Source of the DNA: Chloroflexota bacterium
GTDB taxonomy: Bacteria > Chloroflexota > Anaerolineae > Aggregatilineales > J027
Direction of reading: 5' to 3'
Assembly: GCA_013112715.1 (NCBI GenBank)
Contig: JABFGB010000010.1
Location: 62,001 to 126,000 of the forward strand
DNA: 64,000 nt
The stretch's first letter is position 1. Each line of letters starts with the position of its first letter. The translations under genes and the position numbers were made by a program. Below, piece by piece: positions 32,642 through 40,508 of the stretch. A model generated the notes under the pieces. The model ran no database searches. It worked only from the letters and a program-made list of their open reading frames with translations, and had not been told where the DNA came from.

Positions 32642-34401
32642 AGTTCGGTCTCCACCGGAATCCCCTTATCCTGCATAGCACCCATCAAGCCCTGCCATTG
32701 ATCTTCACGCACGGCGACGGCCAATGGGCCAAGTTTAACCCCTAAGAAACGTCGGATTTCAGGGGTCTCCCAGATGACTTCCATCAAGGCTTCGGTGTCC
32801 ACACGCAGCACGATCATTTTTTGGATGACCGCCGATGCGCCCTGTGCCTTGCGCCAATTTTCGATCAGGGCGTGGACATGGGGAGGGATGGTGTGAACGG
32901 TACGCTGCAAAAAGGTCTCGACATTTTCTGGTTTGATGCCCTGCTGCTCGGCGCGTTTAAAGCCTTTGCTGTTGAGCAGATACACATAGGGGTCGGCGGG
33001 GTCGCCCCATTCGGTAAAACGGGCCAATTGGAAACGGTCAATGCGGCTGGCGGCACGCGGCACTAACAGTTTGCCGGACGCTTCGAGGGTGAGGGGTGTT
33101 TCGGGGTCTTTGCGGTTGGGCCAATCGCCGTGACCCGCCCATGCTTTGCCAAAGACGTTGAGATGGCAGGCAATCGGTATGCCGTCGGGGGTATCCATCC
33201 CCAAATCCACCAGACCGAGCCAATGCAGTGGGCCAGCAACGATAAATTTTAGGAGTGTCCCTTCAACGGCGTTCCAACTTTCAAAACCACGTAAATATTC
33301 CCCGGTGCGGCGTTCGCGGATGTACCAACTGGAATAATCGCCGCCCGGACGCTGAAAATCGGGTTCGACAGCTTTGATTTCTGCGACCAGCCCGTCCAAT
33401 GAGACCCATGTTTCACCCGTGACGGCCTCGAATACGCCACGCAGGGTTTCACGGGGGAGGGTCGGGTCATTTTGCCAGCCCGTCGCTTCGGGGTCGAGGC
33501 TGGGGACAAGCCAGAGTTCGTTATAGCCCTCGCTGGTGCGCCATGCATCCACCAAAGATTTGACTTGGGCAGTACGGATGCTTTCGAGCCATGTACGGGC
33601 AGTTTGGCGGACGGGCTGAAAAGTATTGTTGACGACGGCGATTAGGCCCATTTGCCCCGCTAATTGAATCAGTAAATCGAGCCGTGCATATTCTTTGGGC
33701 CCAACAAATTGAGCCATCAGGTCATCTTGGAGTTCATTGGCGAGATAACCCGATTCCAATCTCGTCTCATGTACCTGCAAATAGGCCAAGAGGGTCGTCA
33801 TGTCGTCTACCAGCGTCGTATCAGCTTTGTGTTGATGGGGCGGCGCTTCCATTTCAAGTTCGACTTCTTCGATGTCCTCGTCGTTTCCTTCGGTCAATGT
33901 TTCTTGTTCCTCATCGTCCTCATCGGGGAAATCATCGGGTTCGGCGCTGAGGTCATAACCTGTTTGGTGAATGGGCAGGACGGCGGCAAGGTCATCCGGC
34001 ACAAAAACATAGGGCTGCAACCCCGTTTTGCTCTCATCAAAGCCCATCGCCAACAGGCCGCGATAAAACAAAATCTCGCCAATGCCCTTTGGTGCAAGGT
34101 GGGGTTTTTCGCGTTCACGTGCGCCTGCACCGATCTGCCGAATCTCACCATACAATCGCCCAAACTGCACGGCGGGCATTTTGTGTTGACGCGAGGCCAA
34201 CAGCATTTGTAACGCGCCGCGCTCGGCATCACTCAGGCGACTCCATTCATGCTCGGCTTGGGCAGGGTTCAACATGGCTTCGGCAATACGTTCGGCGGCC
34301 ACTTTTTCATCGCGGGTGTCCAAATCCACGTCCCAACGGTTGGCGATAATTTGGAGCAGGTGCAGGTCATATTCAAAGAGGGTGGAGCGCAAATCGGTCA
34401 T
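32638..34401 (-). CDS. Helicase-associated (XPB-N/Helicase_C_3-like) domain protein without motor
   Basis: 587 aa. The N-terminal about 130 residues (LHLLQIIANRWDVDLDTRD, RLSDAERGALQMLLA) resemble the winged-helix region of actinobacterial helicase-associated proteins. An acidic stretch is at about 155-195. The C-terminal about 90 residues (PPHVHALIENWRKAQG, VLRVDTEALMEVIWETPEIRRFLG) match the PF13625-type helicase C-terminal domain. No Walker or DEAD motifs are present. It lies four bases after the cobalamin adenosyltransferase gene on the same strand. Function unknown. Its 3' end is duplicated downstream. Confidence 0.75.
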   Translation of the reverse strand: MTDLRSTLFEYDLHLLQIIANRWDVDLDTRDEKVAAERIAEAMLNPAQAEHEWSRLSDAERGALQMLLASRQHKMPAVQFGRLYGEIRQIGAGAREREKPHLAPKGIGEILFYRGLLAMGFDESKTGLQPYVFVPDDLAAVLPIHQTGYDLSAEPDDFPDEDDEEQETLTEGNDEDIEEVELEMEAPPHQHKADTTLVDDMTTLLAYLQVHETRLESGYLANELQDDLMAQFVGPKEYARLDLLIQLAGQMGLIAVVNNTFQPVRQTARTWLESIRTAQVKSLVDAWRTSEGYNELWLVPSLDPEATGWQNDPTLPRETLRGVFEAVTGETWVSLDGLVAEIKAVEPDFQRPGGDYSSWYIRERRTGEYLRGFESWNAVEGTLLKFIVAGPLHWLGLVDLGMDTPDGIPIACHLNVFGKAWAGHGDWPNRKDPETPLTLEASGKLLVPRAASRIDRFQLARFTEWGDPADPYVYLLNSKGFKRAEQQGIKPENVETFLQRTVHTIPPHVHALIENWRKAQGASAVIQKMIVLRVDTEALMEVIWETPEIRRFLGVKLGPLAVAVREDQWQGLMGAMQDKGIPVETEL

Positions 34402-34404
34402 GGG

Positions 34405-34962
34405 TTAACCTTCCTGTCGTGGTGAATGCCATGCAATATCGCCGACTCCAGCTTTGGCATTGGCGGCGCGGGCCACCACAAACAACCAATCGGAGAGACG
34501 GTTGAGATAACGCAACACAAATGGGCCAATCGGTTCTTCTTTTTGCAGCGAGACGACCCAGCGTTCGGCGCGGCGGCAAACGGTGCGGGCTTGATGCAGG
34601 GCCGATGCTCCGGTTGTCCCCCCCGGCACGATGAAATTTTTGAGGGGGTCGAGGGTGGCGTCTAATTGGTCTATGTCGTTTTCGAGGGCTGTCACCATTG
34701 CTTCATCCACACGCACCAGCCATGCTGCCTGAGCATCCATCGGCGTGGCAAGGTCGGCCCCGACGTGAAACAATTCCATTTGAATCCGCCCAACGAGGGT
34801 ATCTATTTCGCTGTCGAGGCCAAGCGCCCGTGCCAAACCCAATACGCTGTTGAGTTCGTCCACCGTGCCATAAGCGTGCAGGCGAAGATGGTCTTTGTCC
34901 ACACGCCCTGCCGCAAATAGGCTGGTTTGACCCGTATCACCCGTTTTGGTGTAAATTTTCAA
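34405..34962 (-). CDS. pduO: Cob(I)alamin adenosyltransferase, PduO/MMAB type
   Basis: Adds adenosyl from ATP to cob(I)alamin to make coenzyme B12. About 185 aa. The family N-terminus KIYTKTGDTGQTSLFAAGRVDK (ATP-binding P-loop-like) is present, then YGTVDELNSVLGLARAL, and FIVPGGTTGASALHQARTVCRRAER with LRYLNRLSDWLFVVAR, containing the conserved Arg/Asn/Asp residues. The TTG at 34962 is chosen as start: it is seven bases after GGAG and gives the family N-terminus; the frame is open to another TTG at 35016. The gene is upstream of, and nearly abuts, the helicase-associated gene. Confidence 0.92.
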   Translation of the reverse strand: MKIYTKTGDTGQTSLFAAGRVDKDHLRLHAYGTVDELNSVLGLARALGLDSEIDTLVGRIQMELFHVGADLATPMDAQAAWLVRVDEAMVTALENDIDQLDATLDPLKNFIVPGGTTGASALHQARTVCRRAERWVVSLQKEEPIGPFVLRYLNRLSDWLFVVARAANAKAGVGDIAWHSPRQEG

Positions 34963-35102
34963 GCCGCCACTCCATCTAAATACTTGTAACAAGGGCTTAA
35001 GCGCCTGCTTGTTCAATGAGACCTAATGAAAATCTGTTCTATTGATAGCGCCTGCTAGATTTTTTGGCAAGTGGGGAGTAGGCATTACGCCTCTTGTATG
35101 CA

Positions 35103-35132
35103 AATATGCAAAAATGTACAATATTGCATATT
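35103..35132. promoter_or_regulatory. Inverted repeat, candidate operator for the MFS gene
   Basis: AATATGCAA (35103-35111) and TTGCATATT (35124-35132) are perfect inverted arms with a 12-base spacer; ATGCAAAT also occurs directly before. It lies 72 bases upstream of the MFS exporter start and suits a dimeric repressor. No regulator gene adjoins it. Confidence 0.45.
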
Positions 35133-35204
35133 CGCTTGACCCGTACCATTTTATTGCCGGGCATTCAATTTATTTTTCAGCGACAGTACGGGTAATTTCA
35201 CACT

Positions 35205-36449
35205 ATGACGACACTCACCCAAATTCAAATGCCCCCGCAGGCGCGTACACTTGATGCTCTGCGCTATGACAACTTCCGTAAATTTTTCTTCGGTCAGTTG
35301 GTGTCGGTGTCGGGTACGTGGATGCAGCGGGTGGCGCAGGGGTGGCTTGTTTTCCATCTGACACAATCCGAATTGTGGTTAGGGTTGGTGGCTTGCGCTG
35401 CGGGTATCCCCACGCTGTTTTTTGCGCCATTTGCTGGTGTGTTGGTGGATCGTTATCCCCGTCGTCAAATCCTGCTGGCGACGCAGATTGCGCTGATGAT
35501 TATGGCCTTCATTTTGGCTGTGCTGACTTTTATGGATGTTGTCCAAGTGTGGCATGTCATGGTGCTGGCGGCGCTTTCGGGTGTCGCGGTGTCGTTTGAG
35601 GCCCCGTCACGCCATACCCTGATTAGTGATATGGTCGGACTTGAAAGCCTGAACAGTGGGATTGCGCTCAACTCGATCATGATGAATGCGTCGGCAGTGA
35701 CCGGGCCGACATTGGCAGGTATTTTGCTAATCGAGGTTGGGCCAGCGTGGTGTTTCATGCTGAACGCGGCCAGTTTCCTCGCCGTGATTATTTCGCTGCT
35801 GTTGATTCATATTCAAAATGTGACCCGCCGGATTGTCGATTTACACCCGCTGGAGCAGTTACGCGAAGGCCTATCCTTTTCACGCCATCACCCCACCATT
35901 CGGCCTCTGTTGATGCTGGCAGCATTTAACAGCGTGTTCGGCCTCAATATGGTGAATACACTCCTGCCTGCCTTCTCTGCTGAGGTACTAGACGCGCCAA
36001 AATCCGGGTTGGCGGCGATTGTCACCGCGATGGGCATTGGGTCAGTGATTGGTGGGACGGTTAATGTCGCCCTAGGAAGGCGTCTGGGGCGGGGGCGATT
36101 TGTGAGTGCGGCGACCTTTATCGCTCCGCTGTTAGTGCTGATTTTTTCGCGGTTGGCCTGTCTGCCGTTTAATATGTTCATCATTGGGCTTGCTGGATTC
36201 GGCTTTATGTCATTTTACGTGACGACCAATACCCTGATTCAGAGTCAAGTGATTGATGAGTATCGAGGGCGGGTGTTGAGCCTGTATACACTGACGTTTT
36301 TGGGACTAGCCCCATTGGGTGCGTTGTTCATCGGATCAACCGCCCAAGCGATCGGATCAGCCGAGGTGATGACCTTGTGTGCAGCTATTGACCTTATCGC
36401 TTGTATGTGGATTGTGACGCACGCTAGGGCTGTTCGGGTTTTGGTTTAA
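35205..36449 (+). CDS. MFS transporter, EntS-like exporter type
   Basis: 414 aa, about 11-12 membrane helices. The N-terminus YDNFRKFFFGQLVSVSGTWMQRVAQGWLVFHLT and the loop AGVLVDRYPRRQILLATQ (MFS motif A equivalent) place it in the MFS_3 group of drug and siderophore exporters. The second half repeats the pattern (SHHPTIRPLLMLAAFNS, DEYRGRVLSLYTLTFLGLAPLG). Substrate cannot be told. It stands alone with a possible operator upstream and a bidirectional hairpin downstream. Confidence 0.93.
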   Translation: MTTLTQIQMPPQARTLDALRYDNFRKFFFGQLVSVSGTWMQRVAQGWLVFHLTQSELWLGLVACAAGIPTLFFAPFAGVLVDRYPRRQILLATQIALMIMAFILAVLTFMDVVQVWHVMVLAALSGVAVSFEAPSRHTLISDMVGLESLNSGIALNSIMMNASAVTGPTLAGILLIEVGPAWCFMLNAASFLAVIISLLLIHIQNVTRRIVDLHPLEQLREGLSFSRHHPTIRPLLMLAAFNSVFGLNMVNTLLPAFSAEVLDAPKSGLAAIVTAMGIGSVIGGTVNVALGRRLGRGRFVSAATFIAPLLVLIFSRLACLPFNMFIIGLAGFGFMSFYVTTNTLIQSQVIDEYRGRVLSLYTLTFLGLAPLGALFIGSTAQAIGSAEVMTLCAAIDLIACMWIVTHARAVRVLV

Positions 36450-36452
36450 ATG

Positions 36453-36481
36453 TCAGTCGCTTACGTTTTGTAAGCGACTGA
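36453..36481. terminator. Perfect 12-bp hairpin between convergent genes
   Basis: TCAGTCGCTTAC (36453-36464) pairs fully with GTAAGCGACTGA (36470-36481) around GTTTT. It starts three bases after the MFS stop and lies 30 bases after the cytochrome gene's stop on the other strand. No T-run on either side, but position and strength suggest a shared terminator. Confidence 0.6.
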
Positions 36482-36510
36482 CTCACTTGATTTAGCCGAT
36501 TTATACCAGA

Positions 36511-38325
36511 TTATTTAAAATGACGGCGTAGAGCATCCTTTAGGGCTTGGCGTTGCGTTTCATATTCCTCTTCATCCAGATTGCCTGCTTCATATTCTTC
36601 ATCAAGCACCGCAATTTGGGCAATCAACTCCTCACGAGTGCCTTTGATATTCACCTTGCTGGCTGTGCTGGTCGTCGTTGTGCGCTGCCCAGCCAAAATC
36701 CGCGTCTTTTGTAGGTCGTAGAGCATGTACATGCCGCCTGCGACGACCAACAGAATGCCAATTCCCAAAATAAAATTGCGATTGTCTTGGAGGAAGGAAT
36801 TTTCATCATCTGTGCTGGTCGTGCCGGAACTTCCGCTGGTCGTTGAAGATGGGGTGTTCGGGCCGTCTTTCACCGTATATTGCACGACTGTGCCGACTGG
36901 AATGGCAGTGGGAATAGTGTACCCATTATAGGTAACGTCGTTGTTTAACGTGCGCGGGTCAGTGGGTTGGAATTGATCACCATCCAATTCAAGGCCACGA
37001 TCTTGAGCAACGAAGACCGAAAAGGCTTGCACTTCGTAATTAAAGGCTTGGACAACCGTCATGCTGCCATTGTAGGCTTTGTTGTAGGTGGCGAGAATCC
37101 CATCGTTCTTACCCGGATAAACAGGGGCGCTATCATAAAAGATGGTTCGCGTGCCCTCTTGGATTTGCTCAAAACGATCTGCTGTGCCCGCAAAGTCTTC
37201 AAGACGGGCATTCACAACATCATTCGGTAGGGTAATGGTCACGGTGCGATTGTCCTGACCGATGTAAATGCGGTCACTGTTATTGACAAACTCAAAAGTT
37301 TGGAGGATCAGCGAAGCCCCTTCGGCAGTCACGGCATCCACATAAACATCACTGGCCTCAATTTTAATATCTACCGGATCCGTCGTGGTTTCATAGATCA
37401 GGAAGGGTAGATTATAGCTACCATCCACTACATCTCCGACGATCAAACTCTGGGAAAATTGAGTGATGCCTGCATAGTCGGTCTGGACGGAAGCAATCGC
37501 GTTGGGATTGAGGGGCACATTATCAAAACTGTAGCTGCCATCAGCGGCCATTGTCGTCTCGGCACTGTAAATCTCTTGGGGCAGGCCATTATGATCGAGG
37601 GCCGCTACTCGAACTTTTAGCGTGAGGTCAGTAGGAAGTGTTCCGCCGGACGTGCCGTTGCTGACCGTGCCTTCTAATGTGAAGGTGTCGGTTACATCAA
37701 TTGCCTCATCTGTGGCAGCAAGGCTGGTTGTGGCGGGTTCTTCAGTTGCTGCTGGGGTAGATTCTGTGCCTCCAGCGGATGAGACTTCGGTTGGTGCTTC
37801 AGTAGGAACAGGGGTGCTGTCGGCGGGTTCTTCGGTGGTATCCGGTAGGGGCTGTGCGACAGCTTCGGTGGCGTTAGGCGCTGGTACATTCCCATCACGC
37901 AAGGCAAAGGCATAGGCAGCGACATTCCACATTTGGCTTTCGCTGAGGCGATTGCTCCAAGGGGGCATAATACAGGTCTCCTCACCGCGCTTGCCATCCC
38001 GCACAATCCCGAACCATGCTTCAACGGTGACATCATCTCCCCGTTCAGCGAGGGCGGGGACGGGGCAACTAATGCTGGCGGCGGTTGGGCCATCCCCAAG
38101 ACCTAAATCCCCATGACAGGGAGCACAGTTTGGGACATACAAATTCGCACCTGCCTGCAGATCAAATGAGGCCGGAGCGACAATAGTCGGGGTGACAGTT
38201 GCGGCCCGATTCATGCGTGTTGCCACGATTTCAGGCTCGGAGGATGTTTGGATACCACACCCGACTAGGACAATTCCAATCAGTAATAGGGCGATTGCCC
38301 ATAAATGACGACGAAGAAACGACAT
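36511..38325 (-). CDS. Membrane lipoprotein cytochrome c with C-terminal SHOCT-like tail
   Basis: 604 aa. A lipoprotein signal ends at LVGC (Cys23). Residues about 55-150 are a class I cytochrome c: CAPCH (67-71) for heme attachment and a methionine in CIMPPW as likely sixth ligand. A Thr/Pro/Glu-rich linker (about 155-230) follows, then two beta domains, the first like a carboxypeptidase-regulatory fold (LNPNAIASVQTDYAG). One helix is at about 505-530 (FILGIGILLVVAGGMYML), and the cytoplasmic tail (LDEEYEAGNLDEEEYETQR) is of the SHOCT/CcmI short-helix kind. AAGGAG precedes the ATG at 38325. The mix of external heme and internal tail is unusual; the partner is unknown. Confidence 0.85.
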   Translation of the reverse strand: MSFLRRHLWAIALLLIGIVLVGCGIQTSSEPEIVATRMNRAATVTPTIVAPASFDLQAGANLYVPNCAPCHGDLGLGDGPTAASISCPVPALAERGDDVTVEAWFGIVRDGKRGEETCIMPPWSNRLSESQMWNVAAYAFALRDGNVPAPNATEAVAQPLPDTTEEPADSTPVPTEAPTEVSSAGGTESTPAATEEPATTSLAATDEAIDVTDTFTLEGTVSNGTSGGTLPTDLTLKVRVAALDHNGLPQEIYSAETTMAADGSYSFDNVPLNPNAIASVQTDYAGITQFSQSLIVGDVVDGSYNLPFLIYETTTDPVDIKIEASDVYVDAVTAEGASLILQTFEFVNNSDRIYIGQDNRTVTITLPNDVVNARLEDFAGTADRFEQIQEGTRTIFYDSAPVYPGKNDGILATYNKAYNGSMTVVQAFNYEVQAFSVFVAQDRGLELDGDQFQPTDPRTLNNDVTYNGYTIPTAIPVGTVVQYTVKDGPNTPSSTTSGSSGTTSTDDENSFLQDNRNFILGIGILLVVAGGMYMLYDLQKTRILAGQRTTTTSTASKVNIKGTREELIAQIAVLDEEYEAGNLDEEEYETQRQALKDALRRHFK

Positions 38326-38475
38326 TCCCCAAATTCTCCTTACGGTAATTTTTTCAGAACAGGGGAATTTTACAGCACTGACCAGAAAAAGAAATATGCC
38401 CGCTGCAATTATCAGCATGGCATATTGTCATGAAAATCGGATTGGTGGAGGTTCGATACCTTCGTTTGAATGCGC

Positions 38476-39624
38476 TTATGGGATAATCAGCACCTGCCCA
38501 ACGTAGATGCGGCTATAGTTGTAGATATTATTGGCGGCAGCGATGGCGGCCATACTGACACCGAATCTCAGCGAAATGCGGTAGAGATTATCACCCGGCT
38601 GCACCACGTAAGTGCGGGTGGCGGGGGGTGGGGGTGTGCCGCCACTGGTAATAGGTAAGTTATACAGGTTGCCATTGGCGATAATGTACTTAACATTGAC
38701 CCAGCCTTGCAGCCCATTGGAAAGCTGCACCTGTACCCAACTGGTATCGGCATTACGCCCGATCAGGTTCATAACACCGCCACGTTGCAGGGTGGTGACA
38801 ATGGCGAAGTCGGGGGCAGGGCCAGAACGAATATTCAAAGCGCCTGTGTTCACCGTCGCACTGATTTGGCCGGGGATAGGGGTTGGGCCGCCGTCAAGAG
38901 CGGGTAGGCTAGTGATAGCAACATTTGGCTGAACATAGCTGGCGTTGACCCACCCGGAAATACCATTGCCGTTTACTGCAATCCATGTCGCCCCATGATT
39001 ACGGGCCGTCATATTTAAGACTTGGCCTTGATAGACCTTGCCAATTACGGGATAGGCTGTGCCGGGGCCGCTGCGAACATTCAGTTCGTTGGTCATCACG
39101 ATGGCACTAGGAACGACGGGTTGGGTGGGGTTGCCTCCAGAGACTTTTGTCCAACTGAGATAGACATAGGCGTCGCCGCTGAATTCCTGATAGTCCAATT
39201 GCAGGTGATGAACTCCTTCGCTCATGACATAATCAGCGGTCAAGGTTTGACCCGGCTTAGGGCTGGAGATGGTGTTAAACACGCTGTTTTGGAAGTCAAT
39301 GGTTAGCGCAATGGCATCGTCAGCCGTGACGGTGAAGCGATAGGTTCCGGCTGAGAAATAGGGATTTGACCCCCAACGTGCCGAGAAATTGTCGTATGGG
39401 ATGCCTGCCGCTGGTGAGCCGGTGCCCCAATTGAAGGCAACGGATTGTTCTTGGCGGGAAACCACAGCCGTCCCGGACAGGTAGGCGTTATTGAAATAGT
39501 CCCCAATCCAGTAGTTAGTAGCCTGTGCCGAATTATCTGCTGCAACTGGGCGCACGACAAGGGCAGACAACAGAATCAGAATGAATGATGTGGTGAGTGA
39601 AATGAGTTGAGTTACGCGGTTCAT
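38476..39624 (-). CDS. Secreted PA14-like, SH3b x2, LysM wall protein
   Basis: 382 aa. The signal peptide (LISLTTSFILILLSALVVRPVAA) is followed by a PA14-like carbohydrate-binding domain (about 35-150: YWIGDYFNNAYLSGTAV, YRFTVTADDAIALTID). Two bacterial SH3 domains come next (LNVRSGPGTAYPVIGKVYQG and LNIRSGPAPDFAIVTTLQRG), then one C-terminal LysM (YVVQPGDNLYRISLRFGVSM). No catalytic domain is visible, so it probably binds peptidoglycan or surface glycans. The ATG at 39624 has AGAGGAG upstream. Confidence 0.9.
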   Translation of the reverse strand: MNRVTQLISLTTSFILILLSALVVRPVAADNSAQATNYWIGDYFNNAYLSGTAVVSRQEQSVAFNWGTGSPAAGIPYDNFSARWGSNPYFSAGTYRFTVTADDAIALTIDFQNSVFNTISSPKPGQTLTADYVMSEGVHHLQLDYQEFSGDAYVYLSWTKVSGGNPTQPVVPSAIVMTNELNVRSGPGTAYPVIGKVYQGQVLNMTARNHGATWIAVNGNGISGWVNASYVQPNVAITSLPALDGGPTPIPGQISATVNTGALNIRSGPAPDFAIVTTLQRGGVMNLIGRNADTSWVQVQLSNGLQGWVNVKYIIANGNLYNLPITSGGTPPPPATRTYVVQPGDNLYRISLRFGVSMAAIAAANNIYNYSRIYVGQVLIIP

Positions 39625-39852
39625 GATGGTTGCACTCCTCTTGGATTGCTGAATTGCAATCACTCCCTTACATTTCTTAAATTAGCACTGCGCTGTTACA
39701 GCCCCATGTTGTGGGTGTTACAGCTTTGACACAGGCTGTTGCATGGTGGGAACTTTTCTAACCTGCTCTTTCTAAAATGGCTTGATGATGGCCTTTGACA
39801 GTGTTAGAAAAATTAACTGCATAGGTGAAACGCCTTGATCGTCGTCGTTGCG

Positions 39853-40203
39853 TCAGCTTGCCGTAGAGTTTTCGCTTCGGATAGGCGCAAAACTCATCGT
39901 CTGGCGCTTCAGTTCGGCGGTGAGGCGTTTGATTGGTTGCTTATCCACTCGATACATGAGATACCAGATAAGCATAATCACCGTGACAACAGTATTGAAG
40001 CTGTGCAACATCCAGACCGGGCCAATCGGCAGGGTGGTCACATACAGCCAATAGAGCAGATTGCCGACGTTATTCAGCCCGATGTTGAGCAAGCTGTAGG
40101 AGGCCATGTTTTTGGTGCGCCATGCCTTATAAAGCATTGGGAAGGTGGCCGACATAAAGATGAGACTGCAAACAGCCCCGGCAAGGATTTGTAGTTGGTG
40201 CAT
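39853..40203 (-). CDS. SemiSWEET/PQ-loop-like three-helix membrane protein
   Basis: 116 aa with three helices, the length of a SemiSWEET half-transporter that works as a dimer. The first helix and loop FMSATFPMLYKAWRTKNMASYS match the PQ-loop pattern, with the Pro-Gln replaced by Pro-Met. The second has NNVGNLLYWLYV with the pocket-type Asn/Trp. Relatives carry sugars; the substrate here is unknown. The basic C-terminal tail of about 30 residues is longer than usual. Confidence 0.75.
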   Translation of the reverse strand: MHQLQILAGAVCSLIFMSATFPMLYKAWRTKNMASYSLLNIGLNNVGNLLYWLYVTTLPIGPVWMLHSFNTVVTVIMLIWYLMYRVDKQPIKRLTAELKRQTMSFAPIRSENSTAS

Positions 40204-40366
40204 AGTGTCTTGTTAACCTAGCTAACTGTAGGGCGATTATGGCGAAGATAAAGACGAAAACTTGCCCGGTTGTGTTCCTCGTCTGTGCCGAATTCAGCCT
40301 AAGGACGGAGAGGTTTTAGACCTTTTGAGTAGGTAATTAGAATTCGATCTTCTAATGTTCATCTAA

Positions 40367-40397
40367 CACCCTTCAGGTAAGGTGAGGGCAGTTTTTT
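40367..40397 (+). terminator. Attenuator-like terminator in the antiporter leader
   Basis: CACC-TT pairs with AA-GGTG (one bulge, loop CAGGT), followed within ten bases by TTTTTT (40392-40397). It lies upstream of the leader ORF and the antiporter and has no gene on the plus strand before it, so it would act on the antiporter transcript. Confidence 0.5.
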
Positions 40398-40418
40398 AAT
40401 AACACTAAGGAGCTTCAC

Positions 40419-40508
40419 ATGATTCCTCCCAACTATCTCCATTTTTCCATGCCAAACCAGCAGGTATCCTTGTATCAGCACCACCGGATTGAAGGAGTCG
40501 TTACATGA
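40419..40508 (+). CDS. 29-codon leader ORF coupled to the antiporter gene
   Basis: ATG at 40419 has an ideal AAGGAG seven bases upstream, followed by 28 sense codons (MIPPNYLHFSMPNQQVSLYQ, then a short basic end) and a TGA that overlaps the antiporter ATG in ATGA. The peptide has no obvious membrane helix. It could be a regulatory leader peptide or simply the coupling device for antiporter translation. The strong ribosome site and exact overlap support that it is translated. Confidence 0.55.
   Translation: MIPPNYLHFSMPNQQVSLYQHHRIEGVVT

Noticed and set aside
40204-40418. A c-di-AMP (ydaO-type) riboswitch in the antiporter leader
   Set aside because: The position is attractive, but the conserved blocks of that class (GGGGGAACC-like and GCCGAAUCCGUCAGC-like) could not be found; only a simple T-run hairpin is supported.
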